A stretch of 46,141 bases of DNA from the NCBI GenBank assembly GCA_020629115.1, contig JAHDDY010000010.1:19086-65226 (forward strand). The letters are read 5' to 3'. Made by a program: the position numbers and the translations under genes. The notes below the pieces were generated by a model that saw only the letters and a program-made list of their open reading frames with translations, was not told the DNA's origin and made no database searches. Each line of letters opens with the position of its first letter. The stretch's first letter is position 1. Origin of the DNA: Paracoccaceae bacterium (GTDB taxonomy: Bacteria; Pseudomonadota; Alphaproteobacteria; Rhodobacterales; Rhodobacteraceae). Shown one piece after another: positions 21,504-31,200 of the stretch.

Positions 21504-22943
21504 ATGAATATCGGACTCGTGAGCGCCGCCTACGTCGTCGCGGCCATCCTCTTCATCCTCGCACTGGGGGGGCTGTCGAACCAGGAGAAGGCCAAACGCG
21601 CCATCTGGTACGGCATCATCGGCATGGTGCTGGCGGTCGTGGCGACCGTCATGACGCCGGGGGTCGGCAACCTGCCGGTCATCGCCGTGATGATCGCCAT
21701 CGGCGGCATCGGCGGCTGGTTCGTCGCCAAGAAGGTGCAGATGACCCAGATGCCCGAGCTTGTCGCGGGCTTCCACTCCCTCGTCGGTCTCGCGGCGGTC
21801 TTCATCGGCATCAACGCGCATCTGGAGATGGAGCGCGCGCTGATGGCGGTGGCGGATGGGACGGCGGGCGCGCTGACCGGCTTCGCGGCGACCATCGCGA
21901 AGAAGACCTCCGTCGAACTGGGCATCCTCAAGGTCGAGCTCTTCCTCGGCATCCTCATCGGCGCGATCACCTTCACCGGGTCGATCATCGCCTACGGCAA
22001 GCTGGCCGGAAAGCTCTCCTCGAACGCGCTGACCCTGCCGGGGCGGCATGCGATCAACCTCGCGGCCTTCGCCGCCTGCTTCGTTCTCGGGTTCCTGTAC
22101 CTGCAGGGCGCGGGTCTGTGGACGATGATCCTCGTGGCGATCATCGCCGGGGCCATCGGCTGCCACCTCATCCTCGCCATCGGCGGGGCGGACATGCCGG
22201 TCGTCGTGTCGATGCTGAACTCCTATTCCGGCTGGGCGGCGGCGGCGATCGGGTTCACGCTCGGCAACGACCTGCTCATCGTCACGGGCGCGCTGGTCGG
22301 GGCGTCGGGGGCGATCCTGTCCTACATCATGTGCAAGGGCATGAACCGCAGCTTCGTCTCGGTCATCCTCGGCGGCTGGGGCGGCGATGCCGGCGGGCCG
22401 CAGCAGGAAGTCGAGGGCGAAATGGTGCCGACGAACGTCGACACCGTCGTGCAGCAGCTGGAGGACGCCGACTCGGTCGTCTTCGTCCCCGGCTACGGCC
22501 TCGCCGTGGCGCAGGCGCAGGGCGCGGTATCCGAGCTGACGAAGAAGCTGCGCGCGAAGGGCAAGGAGGTGCGCTTCGCCATCCATCCCGTCGCGGGCCG
22601 CCTGCCCGGGCATATGAACGTGCTGCTGGCCGAGGCGAAGGTGCCCTACGACTACGTGCTGGAGATGGAGGAGATCAATGATGACTTCCCCCAGACCGAT
22701 TTCGTCATGATCCTCGGCGCGAACGACATCGTGAACCCGTCGGCGCAGGACGACCCCAACTCCCCCATCGCCGGGATGCCGGTGCTGGAGGTATGGAAGG
22801 CAAAGAACGTCGTCATCTCCAAGCGCGGGCAGGGGCGCGGCTATTCCGGCGTCGAGAACCCCCTGTTCTTCAAGGAGAACAGCCGGATGCTCTACGGCGA
22901 TGCGAAGGACAGCCTCGACGCCATCCTCAAGCAGATGGATTGA
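21504..22943 (+). CDS. pntB: NAD(P) transhydrogenase beta subunit PntB
   Basis: A 479-residue beta subunit. About nine membrane helices in the first 290 residues provide most of the proton path. The C-terminal ~180 residues form the NADP(H)-binding domain III, with [36 protein letters not shown], and [20 protein letters not shown], all strongly conserved. It forms an operon with pntA and is followed 27 bases later by a DUF29 gene. The NADPH could serve PhaB and corrin synthesis encoded nearby (inference). Confidence 0.94.
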   Translation: MNIGLVSAAYVVAAILFILALGGLSNQEKAKRAIWYGIIGMVLAVVATVMTPGVGNLPVIAVMIAIGGIGGWFVAKKVQMTQMPELVAGFHSLVGLAAVFIGINAHLEMERALMAVADGTAGALTGFAATIAKKTSVELGILKVELFLGILIGAITFTGSIIAYGKLAGKLSSNALTLPGRHAINLAAFAACFVLGFLYLQGAGLWTMILVAIIAGAIGCHLILAIGGADMPVVVSMLNSYSGWAAAAIGFTLGNDLLIVTGALVGASGAILSYIMCKGMNRSFVSVILGGWGGDAGGPQQEVEGEMVPTNVDTVVQQLEDADSVVFVPGYGLAVAQAQGAVSELTKKLRAKGKEVRFAIHPVAGRLPGHMNVLLAEAKVPYDYVLEMEEINDDFPQTDFVMILGANDIVNPSAQDDPNSPIAGMPVLEVWKAKNVVISKRGQGRGYSGVENPLFFKENSRMLYGDAKDSLDAILKQMD

Positions 22944-22970
22944 GGGCCGGGCGCGTGCTACCTTGAGCGT

Positions 22971-23495
22971 ATGAACATCCAGGTCAAGATCGACGAGCAG
23001 GAGGGCGAGGCCGCGCACGACCGCGACTTCGCCCTTTGGGCTTTGCGGCAGGCGCGGCTGCTGGAGGAGGGCCGGTTCGCGCAGCTAGACCTCGCCAACT
23101 TGGTTGAAGAGGTCGAAGATTTGGGCAAGGCGCGTAAGTACGAACTGAAAAACAGGCTCGAAACCCTGATCGAACATCTGCTCAAGCTACAATATGGTAG
23201 GATTTCTTATCCAAGACGCGGTTGGCGTAAGACCATCCTCAACAGTCGCCACGAGATAGACGCACTCCTGGAAGAAAGCCCAAGTCTGCATAGGCATTTG
23301 CCGGAGTTCTATGATCGCGCGTGGCGGGTCGGGCAGAACCGCGCGCTCCTCGGTTTCTGGGATCACGAGCCGGACCGCTATGGAGAATACGAGCGCGAAA
23401 TGCCCGAAAGCCCTATCTATTCGGTGGATCGAGCGCTCGACGTGAATTTCTATCCCGATCCGCCGAACCAAGATGTCGACGGCTCAACGGAGTAA
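22971..23495 (+). CDS. DUF29 family protein (copy 1)
   Basis: A 174-residue protein of the DUF29 family: DRDFALWALRQARLLEEGRF, then DLANLVEEVEDLGK, LETLIEHLLKLQYG, and RGWRKTILNSRHEI. DUF29 proteins are small and alpha-helical, often multicopy in cyanobacteria and some proteobacteria, with no known function. A second member lies at 37467-37958 with the same block order. Parts of the gene (around 23100-23260) are AT-richer than its neighbours, suggesting acquisition. Its last 23 bases overlap the start of cbiD in another frame, so cbiD translation is probably coupled to it. Confidence 0.85.
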   Translation: MNIQVKIDEQEGEAAHDRDFALWALRQARLLEEGRFAQLDLANLVEEVEDLGKARKYELKNRLETLIEHLLKLQYGRISYPRRGWRKTILNSRHEIDALLEESPSLHRHLPEFYDRAWRVGQNRALLGFWDHEPDRYGEYEREMPESPIYSVDRALDVNFYPDPPNQDVDGSTE

Positions 23496-24552
23496 TCCGA
23501 CGCCCCTACGAACCGGCTGGACCACGGGCGCCTGCGCGACCGCTGCGGCGCGGGCGGCGTGGACGGGGGTCTGTACCGGGGCGGTGCCGGTCAGCGTGAC
23601 CGTCGTCCTGCCGAAGGGCGAGCGCCCCGTCTTCCCCATCCTGAACGCGCGGCATGGTGACGGCTGGGCCGAGGCGACGGTGGAGAAGGATGCGGGCGAC
23701 GATCCGGACGTGACCCATGGCGCGTTGATCACCGTGCGGGTGGAGCGGACCGCGCCGGGGGAGGGCGTCAGCTTTCATGCTGGGAAGGGCGTCGGCATCG
23801 TCACGAAGCCGGGTCTGCCCATCGGGGTGGGCGAGCCGGCCATCAATCCCGTCCCCCGTCGCATGATCGACGAGGCCATCGCCGACGTGAGCACGGAGCA
23901 CGGTGTCGCCCCGGATGCGCGCGTGACCGTCTCCGTCGCGGGCGGCGCGGCGCTGGCCTTGAAGACCTGGAACCCGCGCCTTGGTATCGAGGGCGGCATC
24001 AGCATCCTCGGCACCACGGGCATCGTGCGCCCCTTTTCCTGCTCCGCCTGGATCGCGTCGATCCATCGCGGCATCGACGTGGCGGTGGCGACCGGCGCGC
24101 CACATGTGGTGGGCGCGACGGGCAGCACGTCCGAGGGCTACGTCCGCACCCTCTACGACCTGCCGGATACGGCATATCTGGATATGGGCGATTTCGTCGG
24201 CGGCCTGCTGAAATACCTGCGCCGCCATCCTGTCCCCCGCATCACCGTCGCGGGTGGGCCAGGGAAGATGACGAAGCTGGCGCAGGGAGCGCTGGACCTG
24301 CATTCCAAGAGGAGCCAGGTCGACCTCGACGCCTTGGCCGTACGTACCGGCATCCCTGATATCTCAAAAGCGAACACGGCGCTGGAGGCGTTCGGCATGG
24401 GTAGCGCGGCGCTGGCCCGGGCCGTCTGCGCCGATGCGCGGGCGACCGTGCGCGAGACGCTGCGCGGGGCCGATATCGCGGTCGAGACGATCATCGTCGG
24501 CCGCTCGGGCGAGCCGCTGGCGCGGTGCCCCTTCGACGCGTCCGGCGGGTGA
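23473..24552 (+). CDS. cbiD: Cobalt-precorrin-5B C1-methyltransferase CbiD
   Basis: A 359-residue CbiD, which methylates C1 of the corrin ring with S-adenosylmethionine and contracts the pathway toward precorrin-6. The signature LRTGWTTGACATAAARAAW is at the start, with NPVPRRMI, GGISILGTTGIVRPFS and GGPGKMTKLAQG following. CbiD is classed with the cobalt-early (anaerobic) route, whereas CobN in this cluster belongs to the late-cobalt route, so it probably replaces CobF here. The ATG at 23473 is the only start before the conserved motif; it overlaps the DUF29 gene by 23 bases and has a weak ribosome site. The stop overlaps the cobK start (GTGA). Confidence 0.92.
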   Translation: MSTAQRSNPTPLRTGWTTGACATAAARAAWTGVCTGAVPVSVTVVLPKGERPVFPILNARHGDGWAEATVEKDAGDDPDVTHGALITVRVERTAPGEGVSFHAGKGVGIVTKPGLPIGVGEPAINPVPRRMIDEAIADVSTEHGVAPDARVTVSVAGGAALALKTWNPRLGIEGGISILGTTGIVRPFSCSAWIASIHRGIDVAVATGAPHVVGATGSTSEGYVRTLYDLPDTAYLDMGDFVGGLLKYLRRHPVPRITVAGGPGKMTKLAQGALDLHSKRSQVDLDALAVRTGIPDISKANTALEAFGMGSAALARAVCADARATVRETLRGADIAVETIIVGRSGEPLARCPFDASGG

Positions 24553-25274
24553 GGACGGTCCTCCTCCTCGCCGGGACCGCCGAGGCGCGGGCGCTCGCGG
24601 CGGCGTTCGACAGGCCGGACGCGCGCCTCGTCGCCTCGCTCGCCGGGGCGACGGCATCGCCCCGCGGCTATGCCTGCACGATGCGCGCGGGCGGCTTTGG
24701 CGGGATTGCGGGGTTGCGGGATCACATGGCGCGCGAGCGTATCGCCGCGCTCGTCGATGCGACGCATCCCTTCGCGGCCCGCATCTCCGCGAATGCGCTG
24801 GCGGCGAGCCGGGCCTGCGCCGTACCCCACCTCGCACTTGTTCGCCCGCCATGGCCGGTCGAGCCGCATTGGTCGTGCTTCGACAGCCTCGAATCGGCGG
24901 TCGCGGCAATCCCGCCCGGCGCGCGGGTACTCGCCACCACGGGGCGCGCCGTCACCGCCCCGCTCGTCGCGCGCCCCGATCTCGGCATCCTCCTGCGCAG
25001 CGTCGATCCGGTGCCGGATGCCCCGCCGCATATCCGCTCGCTACCGGCGCGCGGGCCGTTCACGGTGGCCGCGGAGACGGCGCTCATGCGCGAACACGGC
25101 GTCACGCACCTGCTGACCCGGAACGCCGGGGGCGACTCGCGGGCGCGGCTCGATGCGGCGTCGGCCCTCGGCGTCTCGGTTCACATGATCGAGCGTCCCC
25201 CCTCGGAGGGCGCAAACGGCGTGCGGACGGTCGCGGACGCGCTTCGTTGGCTCGACGGTGTCCTTCGCGATTGA
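24549..25274 (+). CDS. cobK: Precorrin-6A reductase CobK
   Basis: A 241-residue reductase of the CobK/CbiJ family, which uses NADPH to reduce the precorrin-6A ring. Diagnostic parts are VLLLAGTAEARALAAAF at the N-terminus, VDATHPFAARISANAL, VLATTGRAV, and HLLTRNAGG near the end. I chose the GTG at 24549, which overlaps the cbiD stop and gives MRTVLLLAGT; a GTG at 24525 in the same frame would add eight residues (MPLRRVRR). The riboswitch begins about 30 bases after the stop. The gene is normal in length. Confidence 0.9.
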   Translation: MRTVLLLAGTAEARALAAAFDRPDARLVASLAGATASPRGYACTMRAGGFGGIAGLRDHMARERIAALVDATHPFAARISANALAASRACAVPHLALVRPPWPVEPHWSCFDSLESAVAAIPPGARVLATTGRAVTAPLVARPDLGILLRSVDPVPDAPPHIRSLPARGPFTVAAETALMREHGVTHLLTRNAGGDSRARLDAASALGVSVHMIERPPSEGANGVRTVADALRWLDGVLRD

Positions 25275-25304
25275 CACCCGCGGCGTCTTGTCGGACATCT
25301 GGAC

Positions 25305-25515
25305 GCCACGGTTCCGAAGCCTGTCGCCTCGCGGCGACGGCGATGGATTGAAAGGGAACGCGGAACGGGCCGATCCATGCCGGAGGCCCGAAGCCGCGAC
25401 CGCCCCCGCGACTGTGAGCGGCGTGCATCGTCCAGAGGCCACTGGGGAAACCCGGGAAGGCGGAGGATGCGAGGCGAGAGCCGACGCCGCGAGTCAGGAG
25501 ACCTGCCGTGACGAC
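25305..25515 (+). promoter_or_regulatory. Cobalamin (adenosylcobalamin) riboswitch
   Basis: The 5' leader of the HupE-like gene carries the conserved elements in order. GATTGAAAGGGAA is at 25345-25357. CCGCGACTGTGAGCGG is around 25406-25421. CACTGGGGAAACCCGGGAAGGC spans 25440-25461 with its GGG/CCC pairs. The B12 box GAGTCAGGAGACCTGCC ends at 25507. In this family adenosylcobalamin binding hides the downstream start or ribosome site, so expression falls when B12 is plentiful. The ATG lies 50 bases after the box. It separates cbiD-cobK from the HupE-like gene, bluB and cobW. Confidence 0.95.
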
Positions 25516-25557
25516 GACCTCGCAACCCCCGTCGGTGGGACGGGAACGGAGACGGAC

Positions 25558-26193
25558 ATGAAAAAGACTGCCGCCCTCTCGGGCCTCGCCGCCCTGATCG
25601 CAACCCCCGCCCTCGCGCATCACCCGCTCGCGGGTGCGCCGATGGAAACCTTCACCCATGGCGTGCTGTCAGGCATCGGCCATCCGCTGCTCGGCTTCGA
25701 CCATTTCTTCTTCGTCGTGGCCGTGGGTCTCGTCGCGGCGATGCTGGGACGCCTCGCGACCGGGCCGCTCGCCTACATGGGCGCGATGGTGATCGGCGTG
25801 TTCGTGGCCTATGGCGGGGTGGTCCTGCCGGGTGCGGAGCTGGCAATCGCCGCATCGCTGATCGTCGTCGGCGGGCTTGCCGCCGCGGGCCGCCTGCCCG
25901 CCGCGCCCGTCGTCCTCGGCCTGTTCGCCGTGGCCGGACTGTTCCACGGCTGGGCCTTCGGCGGCTCCATCGCCGGTCAGGAAGGCGGCATCGGCGGCGC
26001 GGTCCTCGTCGGCTACCTGCTCGGCCTGCTCGTGGTGCAGTACGTCGTCGCCGTCGCGGCGGGTGCGCTGCTCGCCAAAGGGGGCGAGGCCATCCGTCCG
26101 CGCCTGGCCGGGGCCGTGGTCGCGGGCGTCGGCGCGACCTTCCTGCTGGAGAACCTCGAAGGCATCGCCTTCGCCGCCCTCGGCCTCGGCTGA
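25558..26193 (+). CDS. HupE/UreJ family metal transporter, probable cobalt uptake
   Basis: A 211-residue membrane protein of the HupE/UreJ family. A cleavable signal peptide (KKTAALSGLAALIATPALA) is followed directly by HHPLAG. The family metal motif H-x5-DH is present as HPLLGFDH, and about six membrane helices follow. HupE/UreJ proteins are nickel permeases in hydrogenase and urease clusters. Members controlled by cobalamin riboswitches and placed in cob clusters are predicted to carry cobalt, and this one has both features. bluB starts four bases after its stop. Confidence 0.88.
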   Translation: MKKTAALSGLAALIATPALAHHPLAGAPMETFTHGVLSGIGHPLLGFDHFFFVVAVGLVAAMLGRLATGPLAYMGAMVIGVFVAYGGVVLPGAELAIAASLIVVGGLAAAGRLPAAPVVLGLFAVAGLFHGWAFGGSIAGQEGGIGGAVLVGYLLGLLVVQYVVAVAAGALLAKGGEAIRPRLAGAVVAGVGATFLLENLEGIAFAALGLG

Positions 26194-26196
26194 GCC

Positions 26197-26865
26197 ATGG
26201 CAGCGGGAGCCTTCGCTCCCGTCGACGCGGAGCCGCCGGTCTTCTCTCCCGCCTTCCGGCGAGAGCTGGAGACCCTGTTCCGCTGGCGGCGGGACGTACG
26301 CCGGTTCGAGACGACGGCGGTACCGGAGCGGGTCGTCGCGCAGGTGATCCGCGCGGCGGCGAGCGCGCCGTCGGTCGGCCTGTCCGAGCCGTGGCGCTTC
26401 GTGCGTGTCGGCTCTAGGGCGGCGCGGGCGGCGGTGGCGGCGAATTTCGAGGAGATGAACGCCCTCGCCCTTGCCGCGCAACCCTCGGACAGGCGCGCGC
26501 TCTACGCCCGGCTCAAGCTGGCTGGCCTGCGCGAGGCGCCGGTGCAGCTTGCCGTCTTCTGCGACGAGGCGGCGCCCCAGGGCGGCGGTCTCGGCATCGC
26601 CACCATGCCGGAGATGCGCCGCTACTCGGTCGTCTGCGCGGTGATGCAGATGTGGCTCGCCGCCCGGGCGCGCGACCTCGGCGTCGGCTGGATCTCGATC
26701 CTCGATCCGCACCGCGTCGCCCGCGATCTCGCCGTACCCGAGGGGTGGTCCCTCGTCGCCTATCTCTGCCTCGGCTATCCGATCGAGGAGCATATCGACC
26801 CCGAACTTTCCCGCGCCGGATGGCAGGCCCGCCAATCCCTGCCCGATCGCGTGCTGCACAGGTAG
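26197..26865 (+). CDS. bluB: 5,6-dimethylbenzimidazole synthase BluB
   Basis: A 222-residue member of the BluB branch of nitroreductase-like flavoproteins. It uses oxygen to cut reduced FMN into dimethylbenzimidazole, the lower ligand of B12. Key stretches are RWRRDVRRFETTAVPE (FMN phosphate-binding Arg residues), ASAPSVGLSEPWRFVRV, MPEMRRYSVVCAVMQMWLAA, and GVGWISILDP. These separate BluB from ordinary nitroreductases. It lies four bases after the HupE-like gene and ten before cobW, so it is probably under the same riboswitch. It implies that the host makes true cobalamin aerobically. Confidence 0.92.
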   Translation: MAAGAFAPVDAEPPVFSPAFRRELETLFRWRRDVRRFETTAVPERVVAQVIRAAASAPSVGLSEPWRFVRVGSRAARAAVAANFEEMNALALAAQPSDRRALYARLKLAGLREAPVQLAVFCDEAAPQGGGLGIATMPEMRRYSVVCAVMQMWLAARARDLGVGWISILDPHRVARDLAVPEGWSLVAYLCLGYPIEEHIDPELSRAGWQARQSLPDRVLHR

Positions 26866-26875
26866 ACCCCCGACG

Positions 26876-27952
26876 ATGCCCCAGAAGATTCCCGCCACCG
26901 TCATCACCGGCTTCCTCGGCGCCGGCAAGACGACCCTCATCCGCAACCTCCTGCAACAGGCGAATGGCAAGCGCATCGCCCTCGTCGTGAACGAGTTCGG
27001 CGATATCGGCGTCGACGGCGACCTGCTGAAGGGCTGCGGCATCGAGGGCTGCGCCGACGACGACGTGATCGAGCTGTCCAACGGGTGCATCTGCTGCACC
27101 GTCGCCGACGACTTCATCCCGACCATCGAGACGCTGCTGGGCCGCGCCGATCCGCCGGACCACATCGTCATCGAGACCAGCGGCCTCGCCCTGCCGCAGC
27201 CGCTCGTCCGCGCGTTCAACTGGCCCGAGATCCGCACCCGCACGACCATCGACGGCGTGGTGACGGTGGTCGACGGCCCAGCCCTCGCCGACGGACGCTT
27301 CGCCCATGACGAGGCGCGGGTTGCGGCGCAGCGGGAGGCGGACGACAGCATCGACCACGAGACCCCGCTCGCGGAACTGTTCGAGGATCAGCTCGCCTGC
27401 GCCGATATCGTTGTGGTGTCGAAGACCGATGCGATGGAGGCGGGCCGGGCGGATGAGACGGTCGCATCGCTCGGGACGCGCACCCGGGACGGCGTGCGCC
27501 TCGTCCGGTCCGGCATGGGCGGCCTCGCGCCCGACGTGCTGCTCGGCCTCGATGCCGGGGCCGAGGATGACGTGGCCGCGCGGCACGAGATCCATCATCA
27601 TCACCACGACGACGAGGGGGATGACGACCACCACCACCACGGCGACGAACACGCCCACGGCCACGACGAATTCGACAGCTTCGCCCTTGCCTTCGGCGAG
27701 GTGTCCGACGTGGAGGCGTTCCGCGCGAGGGTCGAGGCGACCATTCGCGCCCACGACGTGCTGCGCCTGAAGGGCTTTCTCGCCGTCGAGGGCAAGCCGA
27801 TGCGAATGGTCCTGCAGGCCGTCGGTCCCCGCATCGAAACCTATTTCGACCGTCCCTTCGGCACGGATGGGCGCCAGAGCGCGCTGGTCGTAATCGGTCT
27901 GCACGGGCTGGACGAGGCCGCGATCCGCCTAGCGCTGGGGTGCGGTAACTGA
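26876..27952 (+). CDS. cobW: CobW-type GTPase metallochaperone
   Basis: A 358-residue G3E GTPase. Walker A is GFLGAGKTT (12-20), and the metal site CxCC is in ELSNGCICCTV. Walker B/guanine contacts are at VIETSGLALPQP and VVSKTDAME. A long His/Asp-rich stretch of about 30 residues starts near residue 240 (HHHHHDDEGDDD and repeats), a probable metal store or sensor. CobW C-terminal features follow (LRLKGFLAVEGKPMR). It is thought to deliver cobalt to the chelatase CobNST, and cobN is the next gene on this strand. An antisense YjzC-like gene separates them. Confidence 0.93.
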   Translation: MPQKIPATVITGFLGAGKTTLIRNLLQQANGKRIALVVNEFGDIGVDGDLLKGCGIEGCADDDVIELSNGCICCTVADDFIPTIETLLGRADPPDHIVIETSGLALPQPLVRAFNWPEIRTRTTIDGVVTVVDGPALADGRFAHDEARVAAQREADDSIDHETPLAELFEDQLACADIVVVSKTDAMEAGRADETVASLGTRTRDGVRLVRSGMGGLAPDVLLGLDAGAEDDVAARHEIHHHHHDDEGDDDHHHHGDEHAHGHDEFDSFALAFGEVSDVEAFRARVEATIRAHDVLRLKGFLAVEGKPMRMVLQAVGPRIETYFDRPFGTDGRQSALVVIGLHGLDEAAIRLALGCGN

Positions 27953-27964
27953 CTCTGACATGTA

Positions 27965-28150
27965 TCAGCGTTTGCTATCAGGAGTTTTTCCTATTCTTTC
28001 CCACTGGTTTCCGGATTTAGTGGTCGGTGGAAGACGTTCATCGTCTCGAACTGTCGAGTAGTTGGGTTTTTTCCCGCCTCTAGGCCCAACTTCTTGGAAG
28101 ATGCCACCGTCTTTACCGGTGTTCTCACCGGGCTTTTTCCGATCAGCCAT
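27965..28150 (-). CDS. YjzC-like small protein, antisense between cobW and cobN
   Basis: A 61-residue basic, Gly/Pro-rich protein (ADRKKPGENTGKDGGIFQEV, then GPRGGKK, RDDERLPPTTKSGNQWERI). The arrangement PGE, VG, RLPPT and W resembles the small YjzC family of Bacillus, whose function is unknown; the match is by eye. I chose the ATG at 28150 because GGAG sits seven bases upstream; an upstream ATG at 28204 lacks such a site. The DNA is clearly more AT-rich than the cob genes and runs against them, so it is probably an insertion. Its stop is 12 bases past the cobW stop. Confidence 0.68.
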   Translation of the reverse strand: MADRKKPGENTGKDGGIFQEVGPRGGKKPNYSTVRDDERLPPTTKSGNQWERIGKTPDSKR

Positions 28151-28247
28151 TTTTATCTCCATTTCATATGGAAACCATATCAGATGTAAACGGATGAGAT
28201 TCAATGGCTGCGTTTAGAATTTCTTCAACTTTTATGGTACGGCAATA

Positions 28248-31200
28248 ATGCACCTCCTCCTCGCGCAGCCGGGCGAGATATCGGACGGGTCGGAAGCGGT
28301 CGATCTGGGCCAGACCCCGGCGGACGTCATCGTCATCTCCGCCGCCGATACCGAGCTTGCGGCCCTGTCGGAGGCGCGCGCGGCGCTTGGCGATGCCGCC
28401 CCTTCCCTGCGCCTCGCCTCGCTGCTGCATCTGGCGCATCCGATGTCGGTGGACCTCTATCTCGACCAGACCGCGACGAAGGCTAAGATCGTCGTCGCGC
28501 GGGTGCTGGGGGGGGAGGGCTACTGGCCCTACGGTATCGAGCAGTTCGCCGCGCGGCTGGGCGAGGCGGGGGTCGCCTTCGCCGCCCTGCCGGGGGACGA
28601 CAAGCCGGACGAGGCGCTGCGACGGGCGTCGACGGTGTCGGAGGAGGACTGGCACGCGCTCTGGGCCTATTTCGTCGAGGGCGGGCCGGAGAATGCCGCA
28701 AACCTCCTGCGCATGGCCGCAGAAATCGCGCGGGGCGAGGTCGAGCGACCCGATCCCGCCCGCCCCCTCCTGCGCGCGGGGGTGTACTGGCCCGGCGCGG
28801 GCATCGCCTCGCTGGACGCGGCGCGGGAGGGCTGGCGCGAGGGCGCGCCGGTGGTGCCGGTCGTCTTCTATCGCGCGCTGTTGCAAGGGGCCGGGCTGAA
28901 CCCGGTCAACCGCCTGACCCGTGCCCTCATGCAGGAGGGGATGAACCCGCTCCCCGTCTTCGTCGCCTCGCTCAAGGATCCGGTGTCGGCGGCGACGCTG
29001 GCCACGCTGTTCGCGGAGGCGCCGCCGGCGGTAGTGCTCAACGCCACCGGCTTCGCCGTCTCCTCCCCCCAGAGCGCCACGCATGAGCCGACCCCGCTCG
29101 ACGCGCCGGGCGCGCCGGTGCTTCAGGTCGTCTTCGCGGGCGGGACGGAGGAGGCATGGGCGAGCGGGCTGAACGGCCTCGGCGCGCGCGACATCGCGAT
29201 GAACGTGGCCCTGCCGGAGATCGACGGCCGCGTCCTGACCCGGGCCGTCAGCTTCAAGGGCGCGGCCTATTTCGACGAGGCGACCGAATGTCGGATCGCC
29301 GCCTATCGCGCCGTGGGCGACCGCGTGGCCTTCACGGCCAAGCTTGCCGCGAACTGGGCGCGGCTGGAGGCCAAGGCGAACGGGGAGAAGCGCGTCGGCG
29401 TGATCCTCGCGAACTATCCGAACAAGGACGGACGGCTCGCCAACGGCGTGGGTCTCGACACCCCGCAAAGCTGCGTCGACCTGCTGGCCACGCTCGCCGA
29501 AGCGGGCTACGCGGTCGAGGAGGCACCCGGCGATTCGGCGGCCCTGATGGCGGCAATCCAGGCGGGGCCGACGAACTGGCTCGCCGATCGGGCCGCGCGG
29601 GAGGGGGGCGAGGTGCTGCCCCTCGACGCGTACCGCGCCTTCTACGCCGCGCTGCCTTGGGACATGCGCCTCGCCGTGGAGGAGCGATGGGGCCAGCCCG
29701 AAGACGACCCGTTCGTCGATCCGGCGCGGGGCGGCTTCGCGCTGTCGATCTTGCGCTACGGTGCTGTCTGCATCGGGGTGCAGCCCGCGCGCGGCTACAA
29801 TATCGACCCGAAGGAGACGTACCACGCGCCCGATCTCGTCCCGCCCCACAACTACCTCGCCTTCTACGCGTGGCTGCGGGGGGCGTTCGGGGCCGATGCG
29901 CTGATCCATCTGGGCAAGCATGGCAATGCCGAATGGCTGCCGGGCAAGGCGCTCGCGCTGTCGGCGGACTGCTTTCCGGAGGCGGTCATCGGCCCGACCC
30001 CGCATCTGTACCCGTTCATCGTCAACGACCCCGGCGAGGGGACGCAGGCGAAGCGGCGCACGGCCGCCGTGATCGTGGACCACCTCACCCCCCCGCTCAC
30101 TCGCGCGGAGACCTACGGCCCGCTCAAGGACCTCGAAGCGCTGGTGGACGAATACTACGAGGCCAGCGGGGTCGATCCGCGCCGCCTGAAGCACCTGCGC
30201 GGCGAAATCCGGGCGCTGGCCTCGACCGCGGGGATCGACGCGGACGCGGGGATGGACGCCGCCGGGGACGAGGATGCGGCGCTGGCGAAGCTGGACGAGT
30301 ACCTGTGCGAACTGAAGGAAGCCCAGATCCGCGACGGTCTGCACATCTTCGGCACCGCGCCGGAAGGGCGGCTCGCCGCGGACCTGCTCGTCGCGCTGGC
30401 CCGCGTGCCGCGCGGATCGGGGGAGGGCGACGCCTCGCTCATCCGTGCGCTCGCGGCGGATTTCGAGATGGATTTCGACCCGCTCGACTGCGCGATGGCG
30501 GAGGCGTGGACCGGCCCGCGTCCCGAAACGCTCGCGGCGCTGTCAGACGATGCCTGGCGCACGAACGGCGATACGGTCGAGCGGCTGGAGATGCTGGCGA
30601 GCGCGCTGGTGGATCGCACCCCATCCCGGGCGAAGACCCGGGACCTCGACGAGCGGGGCACCCCCCATCGAGGTTCCCGGTCTGCGCCGGGAACGAGATC
30701 TCAAGCCGTCCTCGACTGGATCGAGACCGTCGCCCGCCCCGCGCTTGCCTCCTGCGGCCCCGCCGAGAGCGACGCGGTACTCGCCGGTCTCGATGCGCGC
30801 TTCGTGCCCCCCGGCCCGAGCGGGGCGCCAACCCGGGGGCGGCCCGATGTGCTGCCCACCGGGCGCAACTTCTTCTCGGTCGACAGCCGCGCGGTGCCGA
30901 CGCCGGCGGCCTACGCGCTGGGCTGGCAATCGGCGGCGATGCTGGTCGAGCGCTTCCTTCAGGACAACGGCGACTGGCCCCGCGCCATGGTGCTGACCGC
31001 CTGGGGCACGGCGAACATGCGCACGGGCGGCGACGATATCGCGCAGGGCCTCGCGCTCATGGGCGTGCGCCCGCAATGGGACGGGGCGAGCCGCCGGGTG
31101 ACGGGGTTCGAGATCGTCCCCGCCGCGATGCTGGGCCGCCCGCGCGTGGACGTGACCCTGCGCGTCTCCGGCTTCTTCCGCGATGCCTTTCCGGCGCAGA

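Noticed and set aside
24525-24548. GTG start at 24525 for cobK
   Set aside because: It would add MPLRRVRR ahead of the normal start and overlap cbiD more; GTG 24549 gives the usual GTGA junction.
30620-30697. Frameshift or pseudogene in cobN at the repeat
   Set aside because: The frame stays open and conserved CobN sequence resumes in the same frame on the far side.
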